Part shown: in pieces, positions 15,395-22,590 of the stretch | Position numbering within the stretch: the stretch's first letter is position 1 | Layout of the letters: every line of letters begins with the position of its first letter | Source: a virus | Length of the DNA: 34,706 nt | IMG/VR virus record: IMGVR_UViG_3300028835_000996 | Coordinates: 1 to 34,706 of that record | Strand: one strand, 5' to 3' | Notes under the pieces: model-generated | The model's input: only the letters and a program-made list of their open reading frames with translations | Told to the model about the DNA's origin: nothing | The model's database searches: none | Position numbers and translations under genes: made by a program

Positions 15395-16065
15395 TAGCCC
15401 CTACCTTCATAGTAGATCTGGATGTCGTCAACACCGACGTGGTCACTGATGACCTGCTTGTATTGCTCAAGCAGGTACTTGACCACCGGACTCAGCGGCT
15501 CATCGGTCGGCTTACCGCTGTCTTCCTTTCTGTTCCACTGCCGGATTTTGGCGTTGCCTACACTTTTACGCAGCAGGGCCATAGCACTGGCGTAGTACGT
15601 CAGCGCCTGCCGTGCCCATCGGGGAACGACGATGGTGTCATCGTCCCCCGATGGGGTAGGCCAGTAGGCAAGGTAGTAAAGCGTGAACTTTACCTTGGCC
15701 GTCTGGCCAAGGTAAAGCTTGTCATCCGTCACCCAGTAGCCTACCGGGAGGCTATCCTCATCTACTTCTGTAGACGGGAACTGGTAACCGGGCCGACGCG
15801 GGATCTGCTCCAGGAATTTCCAGTAATAGTCGGTGCGCTTCCATTGCACCAGATCTACGCGGAAAAAGTCCTCTGGCAGATCAAAGCTCTTCGTACCGCT
15901 GGCCAGGGTCATCTGGCGTTTGCGCGGATACCACAGCGTAAAGTCGTCCAGAGCCCAGGTGCAGTACAGCAGCAACTCCGGATTGGTAAAGTCGGCAATG
16001 TCTACGTCGTCCAGAAATGGCCGGATGTGGCCATCCCGAAAGGCCGACCAGGTGATGGATGCCAT
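15394..16065 (-). CDS. Head-tail connector (adaptor) protein
   Basis: This 223-residue protein starts 2 nt after the capsid stop. The N-terminal half has the pattern typical of phage adaptor proteins that bind under the portal: FTNPELLLYCTWALDDFTLWYP, a strand with FDLPEDFFRVDLVQW, and a helical C-terminal part with QALTYYASAMALLRK. The order capsid, connector, tail terminator fits. The DNA-packaging adaptor role (gp6 or gp15 type) is inferred from order and pattern. Confidence 0.6.
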   Translation of the reverse strand: MASITWSAFRDGHIRPFLDDVDIADFTNPELLLYCTWALDDFTLWYPRKRQMTLASGTKSFDLPEDFFRVDLVQWKRTDYYWKFLEQIPRRPGYQFPSTEVDEDSLPVGYWVTDDKLYLGQTAKVKFTLYYLAYWPTPSGDDDTIVVPRWARQALTYYASAMALLRKSVGNAKIRQWNRKEDSGKPTDEPLSPVVKYLLEQYKQVISDHVGVDDIQIYYEGRG

Positions 16066-16067
16066 CT

Positions 16068-17426
16068 CTACAGTACCTTGTTGCCCTTCACGCGAGTGCT
16101 GCCCCTGCTATACACGACCTCGTACAGCTCGGGCCGGAACCTCTGATACTTCAGGTATCCGTCCCATGAGAACCTGTGCATGGCCTCGATGTCGTCTACG
16201 ACCGGAGGCGTGTGGACTTCGGGGGGCTGCGCAACGCCGCTGACGACTCCGTTGGGACCACCCAGGAAGATCGAGGCGTGGATGTGCTTGCCTTTGGTGA
16301 TGTAGGCGAACAGATTGGTTCCCAGGTCAGTGGTGTAGTCGTCCAGGATCGGCTTGTCGAAGGCCAGGCGGTTGTTGCCAACATCTACGTTGACCACACG
16401 GCGCTGGATCGTTTTCTGAACACCTGCGGTGGTCGAGAAGCTATCCGGCGCGTCGGCGACACCGTGCGCACTGGTGCGCATGGTGTGGATAGTCACGATG
16501 TCGTTTATGGCGAACTCGCCTGCGCTGAAGGCGCTGCACTGGATGTAGTTGGTCGCCCCCGATTGGCCAGGGGTATAGACTTCATCCACCGTGGTGTAGG
16601 CCCCGTCGCCTGCATTGATGGCAGTAGTGACCGTGACCTGCTTGCTCTGCGTGCCGTTGTTCCACAGCGTCAAGCGTGAGTCCTGCAGGTATCGCGCACC
16701 ATAGCACCGGCCGACCTCATAGGGTAGAGCGAGGGTATTGACGGTGTATTCCTGGCGAGCTACCCAATCGCTGCCAGCAGCAGCCCGGATGTCGAAAATG
16801 GCGCCGGGGGTGGTCAGGCTGACTATATCGCCGGTCGGCCCGGTCGGGTTCACCGCCAGGGGCGCATCGCGGTAGGACAAACCGAGCCAGATCTGCTCGG
16901 CCAGGCCGATCTTGAAGATATCGGCATCGGCCAGCTTGCTGAAGTCGTCGTTGGACGCATCACCTGCATACAGGCTGAAAGGGCCGTTGAGGAAGGCGTT
17001 TCTGGCAAGCATATCCAGGGTGTCAACCATCTGAGGAGCTAGGAGCCCCTTCACAATGGCCAACAGCCCCGTCATACCGGACCGCTTCCAGTAGGTGATA
17101 TACTCGTCAAATTTATGCAGGGCCACTTTGCCTGCATAATGACTGAGCGTGATGGCGATCTTGGCGCTGTCCGTGTGCAAGGCGGGCAGCCACAAGTCAC
17201 GCAAGCCAACTGAATCCACCGTGGGCTCCAGATCGTACAGGAGCGTGAAATACATGACATCTGTGTCTTGCGCCCTCAGATCTACCTTTTTTGGAACAAA
17301 GTTCCGAAAAAGTGACCTCCTTCGGTACACATCCAACAGAGTTGGCTGGTACCAGGGTCGGGTTTTCGTGAGGATAGTCCCCCAGGGACTATCCCCGTAA
17401 TAGGTGTCGAAACCGCTTGTAGCCAT
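16068..17426 (-). CDS. Major capsid protein, N4-gp56-like
   Basis: This 452-residue protein begins MATSGFDTYYGDSPWGTIL, with GGAGGT upstream of the ATG at 17424-17426. The N-terminal part (about residues 20-115) has the layout of N4-gp56 family capsid proteins: an extended arm, then RNFVPKKVDLRAQDTDVMYF, an E-loop region, and ITLSHYAGKVALHKFDEYI. Strand-rich segments at 215-330 fit the A domain or an insertion. The scaffold-like gene lies 13 nt upstream and the connector 2 nt downstream. The HK97 fold is inferred from family resemblance. No protease gene is visible nearby, so processing is probably absent. Confidence 0.75.
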   Translation of the reverse strand: MATSGFDTYYGDSPWGTILTKTRPWYQPTLLDVYRRRSLFRNFVPKKVDLRAQDTDVMYFTLLYDLEPTVDSVGLRDLWLPALHTDSAKIAITLSHYAGKVALHKFDEYITYWKRSGMTGLLAIVKGLLAPQMVDTLDMLARNAFLNGPFSLYAGDASNDDFSKLADADIFKIGLAEQIWLGLSYRDAPLAVNPTGPTGDIVSLTTPGAIFDIRAAAGSDWVARQEYTVNTLALPYEVGRCYGARYLQDSRLTLWNNGTQSKQVTVTTAINAGDGAYTTVDEVYTPGQSGATNYIQCSAFSAGEFAINDIVTIHTMRTSAHGVADAPDSFSTTAGVQKTIQRRVVNVDVGNNRLAFDKPILDDYTTDLGTNLFAYITKGKHIHASIFLGGPNGVVSGVAQPPEVHTPPVVDDIEAMHRFSWDGYLKYQRFRPELYEVVYSRGSTRVKGNKVL

Positions 17427-17439
17427 TGGATTACCTCCA

Positions 17440-18243
17440 CTAAGTAGTTACTGGTGGGGGTCTCCAAAGTCCGTGCTCATCCTTTGAGCCCTGCTTCTCC
17501 GCAGCCGCTACATACGTAGCCATGAGGCCATCGTAGGCGTCGGTGCCCGTCGCCTCTACCACCTTCTTGTAGAGCTCCTCCAGGGTAGGCTCCCCTGGTC
17601 GAGGTGGAGAGGTCGGCGGTATGGCACCGGCCCGCGTGGTGGCTACTTGCTGCTGGACGTAGCTGTCCATGACCCCGGCAAAGGACGTGATGGCCTCGGT
17701 GATAGCGCCATCAAGGGTCTTCCTCTGATCATCGGTCATGGCGTCAAACTGGACGTCCAGCAATTCGTCAGGCACGCTGACCGTCAAAAACTGCTCGAAC
17801 TGGAGAAGCTGAGGGGCTTGCTCGCGGAGAAGGGCCGTCTTGCGCTCAAGTAGCTTATAGTCGCCAAGCTCGGTCTGGGCTGCGGTAAGCAAGTTATCTC
17901 TCTCGCCAAGTTGTGTCTTGGAAGCGTCGAGCTCTGCTTGCGCCGTCCCGATCTGGCCTTGCAACTCTGTCAGTTGAGCGGTAAGAGTGTCCTTCTCTGT
18001 CAGGAGCGTTTTGTGGCGCTCCTGGAGTTGTTGATGGACAGGTTGGAGCCCCTTGAATTTCTTCTCGTAGTCGGGGGCGGGCGGTTCCGCAGCGGCTGGC
18101 GGTGGTGCAGGTGGCGGTGGTACAGGTGGAGTGCCTGCGGGGGGTGCAGGTGGCGGTGGTACAGGTGGAGTGCCAGTCTGTCCCCCGGTAGGCGGTGGTG
18201 TGCCAGGCGGTTGAGGAGGATCTGCTCCCGTTGGTTTAGCCAT
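17440..18243 (-). CDS. Capsid scaffold-like protein with Pro-rich N-terminus
   Basis: This 267-residue protein has AAGGAG upstream of its ATG. Residues 1-57 are almost entirely Pro, Gly, Thr and Ala and include two copies of GTPPVPPPPAPP. Residues about 58-140 are a long charged coiled coil (QERHKTLLTEKDTLTAQLTE and similar). Residues 140-200 are helical, and the C-terminus is Pro-rich. A coiled-coil protein directly before the capsid gene is typical of scaffolds that guide procapsid assembly. The Pro-rich tail is unusual and could bind a partner or reflect repeat expansion. Confidence 0.65.
   Translation of the reverse strand: MAKPTGADPPQPPGTPPPTGGQTGTPPVPPPPAPPAGTPPVPPPPAPPPAAAEPPAPDYEKKFKGLQPVHQQLQERHKTLLTEKDTLTAQLTELQGQIGTAQAELDASKTQLGERDNLLTAAQTELGDYKLLERKTALLREQAPQLLQFEQFLTVSVPDELLDVQFDAMTDDQRKTLDGAITEAITSFAGVMDSYVQQQVATTRAGAIPPTSPPRPGEPTLEELYKKVVEATGTDAYDGLMATYVAAAEKQGSKDEHGLWRPPPVTT
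18104..18174. repeat. Tandem 39-bp repeat in the scaffold-like gene
   Basis: Two exact 32-base copies at 18104-18135 and 18143-18174 have a 39-base period, equal to 13 codons. They encode the repeated Pro-rich motif at the protein N-terminus. Confidence 0.85.
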
Positions 18244-18258
18244 TGTTTACGTCTCCTT

Positions 18259-18768
18259 CTATGATGTGTCCTCTGCCTCGACCGACTGTGTGTGAACTGG
18301 CCCGTCGAAAAGCGGAGGATGGCTGTTGAACTCGTTCCAGACAGCTTCCTCGATCAAGCTTTCGATTGCTTTCAGGTCTAAGTCGAGACCGTATTTAGAA
18401 AGCCATAGTCGAGCCTGTTCGAGGACGTACTGTTTCTTTTCCTCGCCTTTGCCATCTCTGTAGATCTGCTCGGCGGCAGATACCAGACCGTAGATGATCT
18501 GGCGAACCGTCGCGAATTGAGAGTATGTGAGGTTCTGCCGGAGCCGGGCGATGATCTCGACCAGGTAGAGGCGGACGTAGTAAGCAATAGCGGCGGCCAG
18601 GGCCGTGAACACGATCTCCAGGATGATCTGGAGGCCCGGCGAAATGGCCTTCAGGATGTCCTTTAAGTCGATCTGGCCTCCCGTGTCCGCATACGCCTGG
18701 ACAACAAAGGAGAGAAGCAGGGTGACGACGATGGTCAGGATGACCAATACTCTGAGTGACCGTTTCAT
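18259..18768 (-). CDS. Holin, LL-H family
   Basis: This 169-residue protein has a very good ribosome binding site (AGGAGGT, 7 nt). Residues 1-28 form a signal-peptide-like or membrane segment ending QAYADTG, and a second hydrophobic segment covers about 45-70 (LQIILEIVFTALAAAIAYYV). The C-terminal part matches the LL-H holin pattern: an AAEQIYRDGKGEEKKQYVLE helix, then ARLWLSKYGLDLDLKAIESL and IEEAVWNEFN. Holins of this family form pores for lysis. Finding it between portal/basic protein and scaffold, away from any endolysin, is odd. A head-region membrane-associated function is an alternative. Confidence 0.7.
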   Translation of the reverse strand: MKRSLRVLVILTIVVTLLLSFVVQAYADTGGQIDLKDILKAISPGLQIILEIVFTALAAAIAYYVRLYLVEIIARLRQNLTYSQFATVRQIIYGLVSAAEQIYRDGKGEEKKQYVLEQARLWLSKYGLDLDLKAIESLIEEAVWNEFNSHPPLFDGPVHTQSVEAEDTS

Positions 18769-18848
18769 TTTGTTACCTCCTATGGCTTATTTTAGCCTAG
18801 AGTACCACCAACACGTTTTGATGGCCTCTAGACGACCAATCTTTTGAC

Positions 18849-18904
18849 GGCGATATGTCATGTATCGCCAGAGCAAGGATAGAAACCCTGCCTCTTCAAG
18901 AGGC
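18849..18904. other. Intergenic hairpins between the small basic gene and the holin gene
   Basis: The 140-bp gap at 18769-18908 holds two inverted repeats. GGCGATA and TATCGCC (18849-18869) form a 7-bp stem with a 7-nt loop. GCCTC and GAGGC (18890-18904) are followed on the plus strand by five T. Neither is followed by a T tract on the transcribed minus strand, so termination of the operon here is weak at best. A possible -10 (TAAAAT) lies upstream of the holin ribosome binding site, but no convincing -35 is seen. Confidence 0.35.
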
Positions 18905-18908
18905 TTTT

Positions 18909-19199
18909 TCATTTGCTCTTCATTCCGGTTTTGCGCTGTCTGTCGGCTGCATGAGCTCGCTTGATGGCGGCTTTACAGGGGCCGCAGTTATTGGTATTGG
19001 CCCAACGTGAGGCTTTGGCCAGCACAGCCGCAGCCGATACACCCTTGCCGTGATGACGGAGCCTGACGGCTGCAAGACAACTCTTCTGGTCGAAGATGGG
19101 GAACTTGCCTTTCTTGCCCCCGCCCTTCATGCCTGATTTCTTGCGTGCTTTGGCCGTCACAGTGCCTTTGCCAGTTCTCATTCCGGCAGATTTAGCCAT
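18909..19199 (-). CDS. Small basic protein between portal and holin
   Basis: This 96-residue protein is chosen from the ATG at 19197-19199. It begins MAKSAGMRTGKGTVTAKARK and is strongly Lys/Arg-rich, with QKSCLAAVRLRHHGKG near residues 43-58 and NTNNCGPCKAAIKRAH near 70-85. The Cys, His-His and Cys-x-x-Cys positions could bind a metal ion. An upstream in-frame start would give 135 residues but overlaps the portal gene. A nucleic-acid-binding or head-internal role is suggested by charge and place only. Confidence 0.6.
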   Translation of the reverse strand: MAKSAGMRTGKGTVTAKARKKSGMKGGGKKGKFPIFDQKSCLAAVRLRHHGKGVSAAAVLAKASRWANTNNCGPCKAAIKRAHAADRQRKTGMKSK

Positions 19200-19204
19200 A
19201 TTAT

Positions 19205-20755
19205 CTACTCTACAAGTCCTTCGGCCTCGGGAGTCTCCACATCGGTCCTGGCTCCTTCCTCCAGGCCGGTCTCCTCTGCTGCTATTGCACCAAGGCTGGC
19301 AAGATACTCCTGCCACTCCTTGATCTTTTCTATTTCGGCCTGGATGTCGTCAATGTCTCCCAGATTTTGAATGGCAGTCTCAGGTGCTCTCAACTTGGCC
19401 TGAACCAAGAGAACGCACTCGCTGACCAGTTGCTCTCGGTCACGTGGGATGATGGGAGCCCACTTCGTGGTGAGCTCGTAATCCAACCACTTTTCTTCGA
19501 CCCCGCCACCCTTGACCAGCCCGATGATCATGGCCTTGCGATTCATGCTCGCAAAGGAGGCCGACCACATACCCCTGGTATCTCTCACGAAAGAGGTGAG
19601 AGACCACATTCGGAAGGCCAGGGTCAGCGCCGATCTCTGGGAGCCTTCGTCAACTCCATATGCCACCGGTGGCGTATGGGAAACCTGCCGAAAATCCTCC
19701 TTGAGCCCGCTCAAAAACTCGCTAGTGCCGATAGGCAGGCCGGGGTGGGGCACGAAATCAACAGTAGGCTCCGGTTGATTTGGAGCATTGCGCCCCAGGT
19801 TCTTGATAGAGAACCTGGAGAGCTTGACCTCCTTGACGTTGGGAGGGAGGTTCTTGGCATACCGTTGGGGATGAACACCATCGTTGATGGCATCCCCCAC
19901 GTCGGCGTCCCTGGCGTTGTACTCGTCTTGCAAACCCATCAGTTGCTTGATGATGGATGTCCCGTAGAATTGGCCGGTGCGATCTACAGGAAAATACTCG
20001 AAGGGGATGATGCCTTTTCCTGTGCGTGGATCTATAAATGGGTTAGGACCGCCATACGGCGTGCCGTCCGGCGCGCGGGCCGGCTGGTCGCCAATGGTGA
20101 TCTCGAACGTGGTCTCCGTCCACCGCTCTTTGTAAAGTACGCTTTCTCCGGCCGAGGCGCTGGGCCGGTAGCCATATTTCAGTTGCGCCTCGCGGGTCGA
20201 GATGGTATAGCCAACCTCGACCTCCAAGAGATGGTGGTAATCCGTCGAGTCCCAGACCGGAAAGAAGTAGTCCGGGAGGATCACCTCCATTCTGACTTTG
20301 TTGCGCTTCTCAGGATCGTAGGCCAGTTTGAAGACACAGCCCCCGCAAACGTAGGCAATCCTGGCTTGCTCGGGCAGGAGGCCCATCGCGCTATTCTCGG
20401 CCCACACGTCGGTCAGCCAATCGTCAATGGCCTCTGCCACGCGGTCGCTTTTGCGTTGCGGCTTGGCGTGGAAATCCACTACGCTCGATTCGCCGTATTC
20501 TCCGAGGAGGGCGAAGGCATGTTTTTGGATCGCCAGCTTCGCCAGGTTGATCTGGAGCGGGAATTTCTTCAGCGGATCGCCGCTCTCGGTGGTGCCGGAC
20601 TCGCAATTCTCGTCCAGGATATCGCCCTCGTAATACTGCCAATACAGGGAGTACTCCGCGGTCTTTTGGGACCACAGAGAATTAGGGTAATACTCCGGCT
20701 CTCCTGGAGTCCGTTGTGGGATGTCCGCAACCTCGGATGCTTTGAGTTTCGCCAT
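19205..20755 (-). CDS. Portal protein
   Basis: This 516-residue protein has the layout of SPP1 gp6-like portals: an N-terminal helical region with LQINLAKLAIQKHAFALLGE, a clip/wing with strands (GGCVFKLAYDPEKRNKVRME), and a stem and crown with YGTSIIKQLMGLQDEYNARD, SGLKEDFRQVSHTPPVAYG and SQRSALTLAFRMWSL. It forms the dodecameric DNA gate of the capsid. The ATG at 20753-20755 has only a weak ribosome binding site (TAGG) and lies 18 nt downstream, on the transcript, of an intrinsic terminator, suggesting regulated read-through. Confidence 0.8.
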   Translation of the reverse strand: MAKLKASEVADIPQRTPGEPEYYPNSLWSQKTAEYSLYWQYYEGDILDENCESGTTESGDPLKKFPLQINLAKLAIQKHAFALLGEYGESSVVDFHAKPQRKSDRVAEAIDDWLTDVWAENSAMGLLPEQARIAYVCGGCVFKLAYDPEKRNKVRMEVILPDYFFPVWDSTDYHHLLEVEVGYTISTREAQLKYGYRPSASAGESVLYKERWTETTFEITIGDQPARAPDGTPYGGPNPFIDPRTGKGIIPFEYFPVDRTGQFYGTSIIKQLMGLQDEYNARDADVGDAINDGVHPQRYAKNLPPNVKEVKLSRFSIKNLGRNAPNQPEPTVDFVPHPGLPIGTSEFLSGLKEDFRQVSHTPPVAYGVDEGSQRSALTLAFRMWSLTSFVRDTRGMWSASFASMNRKAMIIGLVKGGGVEEKWLDYELTTKWAPIIPRDREQLVSECVLLVQAKLRAPETAIQNLGDIDDIQAEIEKIKEWQEYLASLGAIAAEETGLEEGARTDVETPEAEGLVE

Positions 20756-20765
20756 TTTTGCCTAC

Positions 20766-20803
20766 AAAAAAGCAAAGCCCCGGTGAATGATCACCGGGGC
20801 TTT
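20766..20803 (-). terminator. Intrinsic terminator or attenuator just before the portal gene
   Basis: Perfect 13-bp arms (20774-20786 and 20791-20803), with the GC-rich core GCCCCGG, surround a 4-nt loop. On the minus strand they are followed by GC and then six T (20771 to 20766). The start codon of the portal gene is only 10 nt past the T run. The plus strand lacks a T tract after the stem, so direction is clear. Confidence 0.8.
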
Positions 20804-20884
20804 CGCTCAGGAGGGAAGGAAAGAGATGGAAGCGCGGGTGTGCGCGATAATGGCTTGGGCAGCGCTAGGCGGGCCAGGCCAGGT

Positions 20885-20998
20885 CTATTTCTTCTTTTTC
20901 AAAAAAGGGAACTCGGCCTCAAACAGGCCGATTGCCTGTTTGAAGATGCGATACAGGATTCGAATGAGTTTGATTGTGAGCGTAACGTCTTCATCCAT
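20885..20998 (-). CDS. Possible 37-codon leader ORF
   Basis: The ORF begins MDEDVTLTIKLIRILYRIFK and ends FPFLKKKK. Its ATG lies directly after the -10 box of the promoter at 20999-21027, so a transcript from that promoter would start within or just past the ATG. It has no ribosome binding site. It could be a leader peptide, or be translated from longer transcripts coming from the terminase gene. Low confidence. Confidence 0.25.
   Translation of the reverse strand: MDEDVTLTIKLIRILYRIFKQAIGLFEAEFPFLKKKK
20901..20942 (-). promoter_or_regulatory. Mutually exclusive leader hairpins
   Basis: On the minus strand a 9-bp stem (CAAACAGGC with GCCTGTTTG, 20920-20942) overlaps a 6-bp stem (CGGCCT with AGGCCG, 20914-20930). 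The second is followed after 7 nt by six T (20906-20901). Only one can form at a time, like an antiterminator and terminator pair. Inference from sequence only. Confidence 0.35.
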
Positions 20999-21027
20999 AT
21001 TTTAGCACAAATGTTCTTGGGTGTCAA
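20999..21027 (-). promoter_or_regulatory. Strong sigma-70 promoter for the structural operon
   Basis: The -35 is a perfect TTGACA (21022-21027), the spacer is 17 bp, and the -10 is TAAAAT (20999-21004). It begins 22 bp past the terminase stop codon on the minus strand and drives a leader of about 240 nt to the portal gene. Confidence 0.8.
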
Positions 21028-21049
21028 GTACCCTGTCTACAGTGTAGAA

Positions 21050-22570
21050 TTACCTGTTTCTCCCCATACGCTCTGGCTCCCTGGCGTTCCTGGATTGAGA
21101 GAGAGATATTTCGTCTTCCTCATCCAGGTTGGCAGTGTCCCAGAGCTTGCGGCGCAGCCAGCCGGCCGTCATCATAAGGACCGACGTGATGTCCTGCCGG
21201 ATGCGGGTATCCGGCAGCTTGTAGTGGGTGAGTTGGTGCGTGATCCCTTTGATACGGGGAAAACGGAACATGATCTTGCCTAGCATGATCTTGAGGTGAT
21301 TAATCATGAGCCTTTTCTCTCCCTGGAGATTCATCCCCTCTGCCAGCAGGCCCTCGGTTGTAAAGGCCAACTCGTCAAAAGCCTTCTGCATACCCGTGCT
21401 GTCGAAGGCGCATTGGCCGTGTGCCTTGTACAGTTGCACGAGGCGCTGAAACTCATCCAGGAATGGCCCGTAGAGGCCGCCGCCGAAGACCCAGCGGAAG
21501 CAACGCAGGTACGCAGGCTGGGCCGGAAAGCCAGTCACGTCCCAGACCATGATCACCGGCGAGTTTCGGTGGGGCGGATCGTTCTGGCCCGGGTCGCCGA
21601 TGACGATGTACTGGCGGCCTTTCTCCGCTGGCATCTCCCACCAGACACACCCACACTTGGGTGCTTCTTGATAGACGAAGCCCTTGCGCTTTTCCCGGAT
21701 GGCCCTCTCCATGATCTCATTGAGAGCCGAGTCAACACACGGCTCAATCATGGTCCAGGGAAAGTGCTCGCCCTTGCCAACCGGTCTTTTGCCCTCAAGC
21801 CACTGCTGGATGAGTTCTGGAGTACCACCAGCCCGGCGCTCCAGGTTTTTCAGGTCTCTCTCTGACAAGTAGATGTTGTCTCGATACGAAATCGTCAGAG
21901 ACAGATAATCTTCCGGGAACGCCTCGGCTTGATCATATCTATCCCAAAGCTCTGGGCTGTCGCCAGCGTTGGCCAAGACCGTCAGGCGGCCCAATCGGGG
22001 CTCTCCATTTGGCCGACGTCCCCGCAATCGGGAGCCAAGGTTGCGAATGGTCTCATCCAGGTCATCCACATCTTCTCCCTGGTCGAGGATAACCTGGTCA
22101 CCCTCCCACGTTTTGATACGTGCTGCCTGCTCATCCGCGCTCATGAACTCCATAGTGGAGCCATTGTGGAAGGTTATTTTGGGATAGGGCCGGTATACGG
22201 TCTTTTTGACAAACCGCTCGGCCCTGCTCCCCGGCAGTCGATCCACGATGTATTCATACATCTGGAGCGACTGCCAGCCTACAGGTGCAGCTTCCAGAAA
22301 CTTAAAGAGAGGCGTCGTGGCGCAGAAAGCAAAGCCCGATATGGCTAATCCCGCCGTTTTCCCCGAGCCAAAACCACCGACAATTGTTTGCTCTGGCTCA
22401 GAGCCGTGATGCACCCTGAGCGCCCAAGGCAGAAATTGCCATCCCTTGATGACAGTGCTGTCATCAAGTTGGCTTACACAGTTCTGGAAATAAAACGCCG
22501 TAAAGACGCTGCCATTTTGAGCGGCCTGCTCGAAAATGGCTAGGTCGCCCTCGGTCAGTCGGTAGGCCAT
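21050..22570 (-). CDS. terL: Terminase large subunit
   Basis: This 506-residue protein has the two domains of a DNA-packaging motor. The ATPase part shows Walker A GGFGSGKT (65-72), a Walker B-like VILDQGED (160-167) and a coupling motif LTVLANAG (196-203). The nuclease part shows VIGDPGQ (Asp326), CAFDSTG (Asp390) and RQDITSVLMM (Asp460), fitting the RNase H-like acidic triad. It cuts and packages concatemeric DNA through the portal. In Walker B the usual Asp-Glu pair is Asp-Gln, with Glu166 two residues further. No ribosome binding site is visible before the ATG. No small terminase subunit gene was identified. Confidence 0.9.
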   Translation of the reverse strand: MAYRLTEGDLAIFEQAAQNGSVFTAFYFQNCVSQLDDSTVIKGWQFLPWALRVHHGSEPEQTIVGGFGSGKTAGLAISGFAFCATTPLFKFLEAAPVGWQSLQMYEYIVDRLPGSRAERFVKKTVYRPYPKITFHNGSTMEFMSADEQAARIKTWEGDQVILDQGEDVDDLDETIRNLGSRLRGRRPNGEPRLGRLTVLANAGDSPELWDRYDQAEAFPEDYLSLTISYRDNIYLSERDLKNLERRAGGTPELIQQWLEGKRPVGKGEHFPWTMIEPCVDSALNEIMERAIREKRKGFVYQEAPKCGCVWWEMPAEKGRQYIVIGDPGQNDPPHRNSPVIMVWDVTGFPAQPAYLRCFRWVFGGGLYGPFLDEFQRLVQLYKAHGQCAFDSTGMQKAFDELAFTTEGLLAEGMNLQGEKRLMINHLKIMLGKIMFRFPRIKGITHQLTHYKLPDTRIRQDITSVLMMTAGWLRRKLWDTANLDEEDEISLSQSRNAREPERMGRNR

Positions 22571-22590
22571 CTAGAAAGTTGGACATTCAG

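Noticed and set aside
18885-18909. Plus-strand intrinsic terminator after the small basic gene
   Set aside because: The 5-bp stem with five T exists, but no plus-strand gene feeds it and the T tract lies at the stop codon of a minus-strand gene; kept only as a hairpin note.
19367-21283. 638-codon open frame on the plus strand
   Set aside because: It lies antisense to the portal gene and part of the terminase gene, both clearly real, and has no recognisable motif or ribosome binding site.
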